Made by a program: the position numbers and the translations under genes. 64,000 nt of DNA from Setophaga petechia (taxonomy: Eukaryota > Chordata > Aves > Passeriformes > Parulidae). The notes under the pieces were generated by a model, which searched no databases, was not told the DNA's origin, and saw only the letters and a program-made list of their open reading frames with translations. The DNA lies in contig JANCRA010000012.1 in NCBI GenBank assembly GCA_024362935.1, positions 7,254,001 through 7,318,000 on the forward strand, read 5' to 3'. Of this stretch, positions 45,076 to 64,000 are shown one piece after another (the first letter of the stretch is position 1; the number at the start of each line of letters is the position of its first letter).

Positions 45076-47320
45076 ACAGCTGCCACATGTCCCAGGGTCA
45101 TTGGTGTGCCCCGCCCAGCATGCCCTGACTTCTGAGGCCCCCCCTGACCTCCTCAAAGCCAACATTTTACATGAGATGCACCCAGGAAATAGAGATGAGC
45201 TCACAGCTCTGGTTTTCCAGGTGCTGCCACTCTCTTTCATTAAAATAGTTGTAGCGCAGTCATCTGGGTGGTTTGTTGTGCTAGTTTCTTACAGACTGGG
45301 GCTTTTCCCCTTCAGAGATGTAACAGTTGGCAAACCCACCAACCCCTTGGGTTAGTTTGTAGGAGAACCTCTTGCTTTTGGTCATTTGATGGAAGCTCTT
45401 TGGAAGTTCAACTGGAATGGTCTTGTTTGCACGTTCAGCCTGTATTGTGCTTTCCAAGAAGAGAACATAGAGCTGGGTCTGTGTTTTTGTTAAATATTCA
45501 TGCACTCAAGGAAACAGTGAGCATAGGAAGTCCTGTGCATGTATAAATGGGGCAGCTGAAGCAGAGGGTCCTTGTGAATGAACCATTCCCTTCAGGTTAG
45601 GAACATCCCACTGAATCCCATACAAAGCAGGAGCAGCTGTGGTTGGGAGCCAGCACAGTGAACAAGTTTCCAGGGGAAACTATAAATCAGCCACTGATTT
45701 GAGAAAAATCAATACCTTTTATTACATGTTTATTTCCTGAATAAAACAAACAGAAATGCCTAGAATCGTTAGCTCCATCACTTACAGCTGCACAGGTTTC
45801 AGGGATAGAAAGGATCAGGGAAAAGTCCAGTTGGCTTAGGGGCTTTAGGGGTGAGGTTTCATACTGCTGGCACAAAATGGCCCAAATGAATGGGAGTGAG
45901 CAGCTGGTGAGGAGGAACTGAGCTGCCACCAAAGCACTCCTGACACACAGCTTTCTCTACCAGGCTGTCCAAGGAAAAACATTTTCCTGACTGATCTTAT
46001 CGAGGTTATGCCAAGCACAGTGACAGGGCAGGTCCTCAAGCACCCATCTGGGATCACTTCCCTGTGGGCAGGTCCATGCCAGAGCCAGTGCCATCACCAC
46101 TGAGGTCGCCCAAAGGAGCTGGAGCAGAGCAGCAACAAAGCACTCCTGTTTCTTGCAGAGTGTTCAGTTTGCCTCTGGGGTGATACACAGACACACCATG
46201 CTTCCCCTGGGATTTTCTGCAAGCTCCATCTGTGTTGAACATGCCTCTTAGGAGGTTTAACATGGAGCTTCAAGCCTCTGCTTTCCATGGCAGGTGCTCA
46301 GTACAGCAGCATCAGCTGCAGGAAGTCCATTGTGATTAAAGCCTTGGACAGCTGTGGCAAGGAGCACTGGAGCAGATCTGCCTGCTCTAATTCCCAGGAT
46401 CCATCTATTGTGTTTAGACAGAATTTACATGTTTCTTCTGATACATCAGTGATGCTCTCCTCTGGCCTCAGAAAGAAGGCAGCTTGCACAGAGCCACATT
46501 AAAAATCATCAGTCTCAGCCCTCAAAGTCATCAGTCTCAGCTCTCCTCTCAGTATGGAATTCCCCTGCTTGCTCTGGAGCTCAAGCACCACTGTTGCATT
46601 GCAGTGCAGAGGAGACACACCACAAGAGGACAGTCTTTGCTCCATGAAATGGTTCTGTTAAATAAGGCTCAACACCTGGCTACTAATCAGTTCAGAGCTT
46701 CTTCTTGTGCTGTCTCCTTCACCCCAAAAGGGTGAACTAACTAACTAACTCAGTGTAACAATCTTGTACCATAAAATACCTCTAATATTTAAACTCAGTG
46801 TAGATTATTCTGATTTATTTCTAAAGGTGCTACCACATGAGTAAGTACTAATTGTACATAATGTGATTTTAAGTTTAAAAGTTACACCTGAAAGCTTTCA
46901 AATTTGCAATAGATTGGTCACATGGATTTACTACATATAGCAAATTTGCTAACAGGCATGGAGCTGTTGGTGTGACATGGCCTATGGAGCCCTTCATGTA
47001 CTCTAGAGTGGAGAGATAAAAATGTGTGAAGAGTAGTTAAGTGACTGGATTAAAATAAAAAATACCTTTAATCCAGCACCAATCTGAAATCCACCAGATG
47101 CTACATGGCTAGTTATCCTATTTTTGCATACCAGTCCATTTTACATTGACAATCCATCCTTCCTTGATGTTTATAGTTTCATGCAAAGCCTCATCCAGTG
47201 TAATGAGGCCATACCACACCAGCTGAGTTTGCTTTGCCACCAGGCAGGAGCTGTGGCAGGACTGGGGATGCAACCTTTGAGAGATTTCCAAAGAGATCTG
47301 TGCTACCCTTTTTTAGATGT

Positions 47321-47353
47321 AAATTAGATGAATTAGATGAATTTAGATGAATT
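47321..47353. repeat. Short (TTAGATGAA)n repeat
   Basis: About three copies of a 9-base unit, the last with one extra T. Confidence 0.8.
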
Positions 47354-48388
47354 CCTTCCAATGAGAGAAGAAATGTTCCATCACTGGTTTTCACTCAGTC
47401 TCTCCTGTGTTGCACTGAGAAGGGGGCACAGCCCAGGATTTTCCTGCTGTGCTGGTGTTTAGCAGCCCTGGAGAACACAGCAGACTGGGAGGCAGACAGA
47501 GGAGATCTCTACAGTGCTGCCACGGGGAAGAGGAGCACATGGGGCACCTTCCCTGCTCCCAAGGACATGGCTGAACTTCCTGTGTCTGCCCTGATCAAAT
47601 TTCATTGAAATAAAAAGAGTACTGGATGCACAGGGGAATGAGACAGCTGGCTCCCACAAGGTCAGTGCTCCATATATCTCCTTCCTCCCTAGGGGCATTC
47701 TTAGAGAAAAGGAAGAATTCACCATTTGTCTAGGAGTCCAGCTTGAAGTTTTTTGATAGAACCCAGATGTCTCATCTGCCAGCCAGAACTGCCACCAACA
47801 CTGCAATCCCAGAGACACAAACCCAGGAGCCCTGCAGGAATGCAAAGCACCAGAGGAATTTCTGTCATGAGTCCCCACAGCAGCTCTGGAGAAACCCAGG
47901 ACAGAGCAGTTAGGTCACTTTTCTCTTGATGAAATCTTCTCACTGGAAGCAGGTCTTCTGTCACTTTTCACCACAAGGACTGATATGCTGTGATTACAAG
48001 ACTGGTATTTTCCTGAGGCTCCTCAAAAGATGGTGCTACTGAATGGGAAAGGTGCCACTGAATTATCAGAGGGGGCAGCCACTCAAAAAACCTTACAGGT
48101 AGGTTCTGTTTAAGGGGTATCTGTCCGTGTGTTTCATTGTTTCTAGGACCTTAAACTTGGAGAATGAGTTGGAAGCTCTTTTGTATTGAAGAAATTACTC
48201 TGTATCCTGCAAACCTGAATAGAATGAGGAATCCATTCACTTTCTGTATTCTCAAGTTTCTGTAGCTGGTGCTATGCCTGTGGTAAAAAGCAAGATATTT
48301 TAGAAAAGAAAAACCCCAAAAGTCAGTGCTCATCAGAATCCTCACATATTCAAAGAAGTGTAAGAATCTGGTACTAGTTCTCAAGAGA

Positions 48389-48437
48389 AAAAAAACCAAA
48401 CCAAACCAACCAAAACAAAAACCCAACAAAACAAACC
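48389..48437. repeat. A/C-rich simple sequence
   Basis: Low-complexity run of AAAC/CCAAA units in the intergenic region. Confidence 0.8.
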
Positions 48438-51400
48438 TCTCCCTTTTACCTCCACCCATCCAAGAACCAGATGAGATGAAACTTGAGAGTGACCAGGAAA
48501 CAAACGACCTGCATAGCCTGGCAGAGGGGAAAGAGGGCAGGCAGGACCTGCACTCTGATGGAAAGGTGGGTGCTTTCCCTGCTGCCAGGCTGTCACTGGC
48601 CTGACCTGCCCCATGGTCTGCCCAGCCCCAGTGAGAGTTTGGCTCCTAAAAGGTGCTGTTTTCAGCCAGCTCATGGCTGATCTGCCAGGCCTGGGCAGCC
48701 TTATCCCTGCCCAGGGATAAAGCAAACCCACCGAGGGGCAATTCTGCCAATGGACTGGCTCAGGAAAAATCTAAGACAAAAGGAAAACCTCACAATTACA
48801 GATGTGCTAATTGCCACCATCTCCCAGCAAGGCTGCCCGCGTTGGGAGGGATAACCGTGATGCCCTGGTGCCTCCTGGTGCCGAAGCTGGATATGGCACA
48901 TCACCTCCCTGCTTCACTGCTGTGTGCCACATTGGTGTGATTATCGCATTCATCATAGATAATTTCATTTTGTTCAGTGCTTTAAAGCATGCAAATACAT
49001 ATAAGTGCAGAGAAATTGGTTTTAAAATTAAATCTGAGAGTGTTTGATGGCCCTGAGATCCCCCTGCAGCTCTTTGTGCTGTCCCTGGCTGCAGAACCCA
49101 GCACAGTCCCAGCAAAGCAGGGATAGCTGAGACACCCCAGCCCTTCCTGTGCTGAAGCCTCCAGGCTGAAAGGGTTCTTTTGGACAAAGAGAAGTTAGAA
49201 AATTCTGGCTTGGGAGTAAAGGTGGAAGGGGAAATTGTATCTTTTACTTTGAAACAGCCTGGTCCTGAAATCCCCAGCAGCAGAGGCTGTGCTGGGAACC
49301 TTCACTCCAGTCCCACCTCATTACCTGCAGGCAGTCTGCACGGGAGGCTGCACACACTCATCTCCCAGCTTCCAGGCAGAGCTCAGCCTTGTCCATGGGG
49401 GCTGGATTCAATATTCACATATATAAAAGTACAAATATAAACGCTGCATCCAAAAATTTGGGGGTTTTTTTTGTTTTTAAGTATGCTAAAAATACAGACC
49501 TACTCTAAAAAGGATAAAGCTTTATAAAAGCAACAGCAGCTCTGCTCCCTGTGGTTTGCAGCTAAAGAGGGAAAGCAGCTAAAGAGAGTGAATGCTCAGT
49601 TTTGAAATGGGAGGATGACAGCCTCTCTCAGCCCCAAAAGCCAATGCAAACAGTAAGAGGCAATGCATTTACTGCAGGACTGTAAATACTGCACTGCCAC
49701 AGTGCAAATGAAATCCTTCACCACACCTGTGCAACATCTCAGAGTTCTAAAGATCCTAACCAGGTGAAGAGAGAATCACAGGACAGCCCTGCTCTCCTTG
49801 CATGGGGACTCTTCTGTCCTCCAGCACCAGATGGGGCAGGAACACTGCCAAGATGGAGCAAAACCAGGAGTGCAGTTAAGACAGGTTTTACACAAACACT
49901 TCTGGAATAAAACTGTGCTTGGAATGCAATTTTTCAGCAATTATACATTCAGAAACACAGGCTTCAAATATACTCACAGGGCACAATAGAGATTTCAATT
50001 CAGGAATTAAAATTAGCTGACATGAGTAGTGATTTTTCAGTTACATGATCCTAATCATGCTATCACATTTTCTACTTCGGAAAGAAAATTCCTTTTCTAA
50101 ACAGCTATGCATGCGAGTCCTTGAAACTAAATATTTCAAGACCTGAGAAGCTTAATGACATCTTGAAAGCGAAATCATTTGTTTGCAATTTGTTGCCCAA
50201 AGTGGCAGAAGAAATGACCAAAATAAAAGAGAAAAGCCAATGAATTTTAAAAAGCACATTGATGCTAATCTTCTGCAATAGATATAAAAAAGAAAATTGA
50301 CCTACCAGACTGCTCCTACCTCATTCAAGCTTAACCTTAGCCAAATTCCAGCCTTGGCAAAGGCTGTGTGAGCCATGGTGTCAGTGATGGTCCCTTGTAG
50401 GGCACACAGCTGCCTGACCTCTGCTCCCAGCTCACTCCTTTACCTCCCTGGTTCCAAGCTGTTTGGAAAGGTTGCTTCAAACATGCAAGCGTGGTGTTGC
50501 TGCACATGTGCAGCCTCCTGTGAAGCAGCCCATGCAAGAAGCTATGTGCAATGTGAATTTCACAAATGCCCACTGACTCCCAGCTCACAGCAGTGTGGTG
50601 AGCTAGGCAAGAGCAGCACTCACTTCATCATGTCCAAGGGCTTTGCTTTCACCACGGCCAGAGGCTGAGCTGCAGCCCCCACCCTCCTCAGACCATGAGT
50701 CTGTACTAAGCAAACATTGCTCATATTCACCTCTACCTCAGATGAGGATTCTTCAGCTGAAACATGAGGTTCACTTCTGATGATAAAAACCAAAGTCCTT
50801 TGAGCCTATGAAGTGAACAGAGACCATTACTGGAGAGGTTTCCACCAAAGAGCAGCATGTTACTTCTGAATTTTCTGCAGTAGCCATCCTGGATTACTGC
50901 TGTGTCCAGGATGCTTAAACAAAAAGAGGGAAGCAGAGAACATATTAAAAAGCCTCTGTTCTGCAGGTTCTGTAGCAGACATTCATTGCATCCAGTGCCA
51001 GCTGTGCTACAAGCAGGACACGGTTGACCTTTCCTGCTGTGAGGCACTGGCTGAGCAGCTCTCAGCAAACCTGGGATCTCACTGCCAGTTAAAAGCTCAA
51101 AATTCTACACCACCACAAGTCCTGCTCCTGCACAACTGTACTTCAGGAACAGTTACCTTCTACTACCATGCTGAAAGATGGGAATTCATTCTTGCAAGCT
51201 TGCTACCAATGAAGGTTTACTATAAGCTTGGGGTGTCCTTAGTATGTACCCAGTCTTTATAAACCTATCTAATTTAGATGAAGTATTCATCTCTTTCTAA
51301 GAGCACTCAGTTTTGAGACATGGCAAGATCCAATCATTATCAGGTCTATATTAAACTTGATCCACAATAAGGAAATCCCTGTGAATTTGCATTTTTCTCA

Positions 51401-51998
51401 AACACAATAATGCATTCTCTTCTCCAGGAGATAAACCAAACAGCCTCATACCTCAGCAGTTAACAGAAAATTAGTCAGTTGTGTGAAAACATTTAGCATT
51501 CAAGACTGTTAAGCCCCTAAGATTTGTAACTGTTTTATGTAAACATCTGAAGCAACTACTTCATACAGTTGAAGAATCCAAAGCATTTTTTGTAAAACTA
51601 TGCAAAATGAAAAATAAGTATCTGTTGCCTGGAGTTCATTCCAAATGCTGAATTTAAACATCATTCATTCCTCTTCCAGAGTTCAAAGAACAAATATACA
51701 TCTGGTATAAAATAACACATGTACTTTACTAATGACAGGTACCTTTAAGTAAGGGAAAAAAAGGCATTTCACTTACACATGAGAGATAGATTTATTATTC
51801 AGCCATGATTTTTGTATTAAAATTCCTGTATGTGTTACTGCTATTACAGAACACCTTAGGACATCCCTTGATACATATTAATATAAACAGCACCATACAG
51901 TCCAGCAAAATTGCACCAAACTGGCTTTAGCTTTAAACTCCTTCAGTGCTAACAGTCAAGAGCTGGGACTCTCTGGTTAACTGGCCTTATGAACCACA

Positions 51999-52016
51999 TT
52001 TATTATAGTTTTTATT
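51999..52016 (-). terminator. TRMU: TRMU proximal poly(A) signals
   Basis: Two AATAAA hexamers on the - strand (52011-52016 and 51999-52004) about 50-70 bases after the stop, which would give a very short 3'UTR. Another AATAAA at 51791-51796 would extend it by about 200 bases. Which is used is unknown. Confidence 0.5.
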
Positions 52017-52066
52017 GTTCTCAGGCAGCAAATTCTCCAAAGTCCTTCAATAAACAATCCCAGGTG

Positions 52067-62141
<10,075 letters not shown>

Positions 62142-62645
62142 CGCCCCGCCGCCCTTCCCCCGCCCCGCGCCCCCACTGCGCCTGCGCGCCGCCAGGGCCG
62201 AGCCGGGCAGGGCAGGGCCGGCCAAGGGGAGCGCGCCGGGACAAGGCGCCCGGGACACCTCCGGCCCGCACCAGGCCACTCACAACCCGCACATGCTCGG
62301 CCCGACCCCTCCCACTGCCCCGGAGCCACAGGACCCAGCACCAGGAGTCAGATAAAGGAAAAGCCAGAAGGAAACATCTCCCTTCGATTGCTTCATGTCC
62401 GTTATCCCCCAATAAGCCAAAACTTCTCCCAGCTGGGGGCAGCTACGACTAAATCATCTGGCAGTAACAAGTTGTTTCTTCTCCTTGCTGTTGATTTTTT
62501 CTAATAGCATTCAAAACTAATGTTTGTTTCCAAACTTGCTACACCACCCTGAAGTCCAGTAGTTTCTACCTACATATTAGCACTTGTTAGTGAAACACTA
62601 GAAAAGCCTACCCAAAGCATGCAATAAAAAGTTGCTATTTTGTAT
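62142..62645. other. TRMU 5' flank and GTSE1-TRMU spacer
   Basis: About 0.5 kb between the TRMU start and the GTSE1 poly(A) signal. The left part is CpG island with TRMU 5'UTR and promoter; from about 62340 it is ordinary AT-rich sequence with no feature I can name. Confidence 0.6.
62177..62188 (-). promoter_or_regulatory. NRF1-like site upstream of TRMU
   Basis: The - strand reads CGCGCAGGCGCA, which fits the NRF1 consensus YGCGCAYGCGCR at all but one position. It lies about 36-47 bases upstream of the TRMU start codon in the CpG island. NRF1 is a known activator of nuclear genes for mitochondrial proteins, so the position makes sense, but binding is inference. Confidence 0.4.
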
Positions 62646-62664
62646 AGGTTTAGTAAACAACTCA

Positions 62665-62670
62665 TTTATT
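62665..62670 (-). terminator. GTSE1: GTSE1 poly(A) signal
   Basis: AATAAA on the - strand about 320 bases after the GTSE1 stop. The interval 62650-62991 is therefore the probable 3'UTR. Confidence 0.55.
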
Positions 62671-62991
62671 TTAAATTAAAACTTCGTTGTACATAGAGGA
62701 ATCAAATGACAACCGGTAAGAAGTAAGGAGGCAGGTTTACAATTCAGAAGCTGGAATTAAAATTCCAATTTTTTTGCCTTAGAGCAACATAGTTTAAATA
62801 CATCCATTGAAGCACATCCATGAACAAAACCATTATCAGACTGACTGTATCAAGAGTGTTAGCACTCTATTTTGTTAATGCATTTCATCAGACAATCTAC
62901 AGCCATCTTGAAAAAATGATACAAATGAGGAATAACACCAAAACCACTTCAAAGATCACAGTTGCTAAGAATTCTTCATTTCAGTTCAAAT

Positions 62992-63075
62992 TCAGAACTT
63001 CAGTAGAGGGGAATCCAGATTTTCTTTGTTAACATCAGGGCTCAGAGTAATAAGAGGAGAACTCAAATCAATTAG
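62992..63075 (-). CDS. GTSE1: GTSE1, last coding exon (27 residues and stop)
   Basis: G2 and S phase-expressed protein 1, a microtubule- and clathrin-binding mitotic regulator. Acceptor ttctttcag at 63076-63084, then LIDLSSPLITLS, a KEN tripeptide and the end DSPLLKF followed by TGA (62994-62992). The start and end agree closely with the human GTSE1 C-terminus as I know it, and the position beside TRMU, same strand, matches synteny. LIDL is a clathrin-box motif, of which the GTSE1 C-terminus carries several. Earlier exons are not visible in the remaining 0.9 kb and probably lie beyond the window. Confidence 0.85.
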   Translation of the reverse strand, partial: LIDLSSPLITLSPDVNKENLDSPLLKF

Positions 63076-64000
63076 CTGAAAGAAAAATCAAACATTTAGC
63101 TATTGTAGTCAACTGCTGTGCTCAGCTACTAGCAGCTATAATCTCTATTATTCTCAAGTACTTTTCTTGCTTAGGGCTCCTGTTAGTATCTAGAAGACAA
63201 ATACAAGTACCACACTCAAGCTTTTGTGTTCAGGTTTTTAAAAACATGTTCATTTTTAGACAAGCACAAGCTTCTCAAAAGGTGGTTATTGCCCATACTT
63301 ACCTTAAAAACCTCAAAGCCTTTTTTTAAGTTTCACTACTATGCATATTGTAGCAACAGTGCCATCCAGGCACTTCTAGAACTCCTCTGAACGTGCCCCC
63401 CCAAAAGGCAGAGTTGTGCAATACTCCTGACAAAATTTGAAGGGCCTGGTCCTCAACTGAGCCCAACTACACCTTTTGTCAAAGGCTGCATCCTCATAGT
63501 TACCAGCATTCATCTGACAGTGATCTAAAGGCATCTACCTTCAAGCCACTAATGCATAAAAATGCTTGTAAAATTTAGAGCAGATTCCAACAGCACACAT
63601 CTTCCAACTCAGGAGAGGAGCTCAACAGGAGAGGCATGCCTTCTTTTTAGATTAAAATGAGCTGCTGCCAAGGACTGAAAATGTGCAAGAAAGGTTTAAC
63701 AAGAATAAGCATGCCAACTCTGAAGACAACATTCACTTCCTGCTTCAGAACAGTTTTGTTCTATAATAACTGCTTTAAGTCCAAAGCTCTTTCTCCATCC
63801 TCCTCTTTTTCCTGTTTGCAGATTGCTCACTGAGCTCTAGTTCAGAAAACATTGTTTTTAAACATGACATTCTTTTAAGAGCACCTAATTATGTACATCA
63901 TATTGAGCTAATATGAAATAATTCCTACAGTATTGTGGAACTGCTCTGCAGACACTTGACATTTTTCTGCTAACATAACTTGCACCAGATGACGAGAATA
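63076..64000 (-). other. GTSE1: Probable GTSE1 intron
   Basis: No further exon could be supported. A gtaagt on the - strand at about 63301 follows sequence without a convincing reading frame. Composition is plain AT-rich intron-like DNA. Confidence 0.55.

Larger units (their letters stand above)
42361..51980. other. Intergenic region between convergent CELSR1 and TRMU
   Basis: About 9.6 kb between the two 3' ends. Open frames are short and do not resemble proteins. It contains one old CR1-like relic (44.29-44.76 kb), small tandem repeats (45016-45075, 46735-46750, 47321-47353) and an A/C-rich tract (48389-48437). No CpG island or RNA gene is recognised. Confidence 0.6.

Noticed and set aside
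62142..62279. Upstream in-frame ATG extending TRMU by 46 residues
   Set aside because: The extension is Pro/Gly/Ala-rich and unlike the TRMU N-terminus, while the internal ATG gives the family-like start.
63285..63340. gtaagt donor on the - strand, possible GTSE1 exon
   Set aside because: The sequence before the donor has no convincing frame or GTSE1-like residues.

Overview
The window is a piece of vertebrate nuclear genome, most likely from a bird. Genes are split into short exons with GT-AG introns, the proteins are vertebrate-type, there is one CpG island, and the recognisable interspersed repeats are CR1 LINE fragments, the dominant avian/sauropsid retrotransposon. The species cannot be named from the sequence alone.

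Three genes are present. From 1804 to about 42.36 kb on the + strand lies the 3' half of CELSR1 (cadherin EGF LAG seven-pass G-type receptor, ADGRC1, a Flamingo-class planar cell polarity protein). 27 coding exons were reconstructed by splice signals and reading phase. They join into 1360 uninterrupted residues covering laminin G, EGF, laminin-EGF, hormone-receptor, GAIN/GPS, seven-helix and cytoplasmic-tail segments. The N-terminal cadherin repeats lie to the left of the window. A 3'UTR of about 2.1 kb follows.

From 42.36 to about 51.98 kb is an intergenic stretch with no gene I can support; it holds an old CR1-like relic and small tandem repeats. From 62141 down to 52067 on the - strand is the complete TRMU gene (mitochondrial tRNA-specific 2-thiouridylase), 11 exons and 417 residues, with its first exon inside a CpG island at about 61.84-62.34 kb. 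About 0.5 kb beyond, also on the - strand, is the last exon and 3'UTR of GTSE1 (62.65-63.075 kb); the rest of the window to 64000 appears to be GTSE1 intron. The order GTSE1-TRMU-CELSR1, with CELSR1 convergent to the other two, matches the human chromosome 22q13 arrangement as I know it.

The genes are neighbours but not a functional unit: CELSR1 acts at the cell surface in tissue polarity, TRMU in mitochondrial tRNA modification, GTSE1 in mitosis and clathrin/microtubule biology. I found no undescribed system. The points worth a second look are splicing and motif variants: a probable GC-AG intron in TRMU just before the catalytic-cysteine exon, tandem donor and acceptor sites in CELSR1, alternative CELSR1 C-termini (one with a PDZ-ligand-like end), the CELSR1 GPS tripeptide, a polybasic site in its ectodomain, and the clathrin-box/KEN tail of GTSE1.
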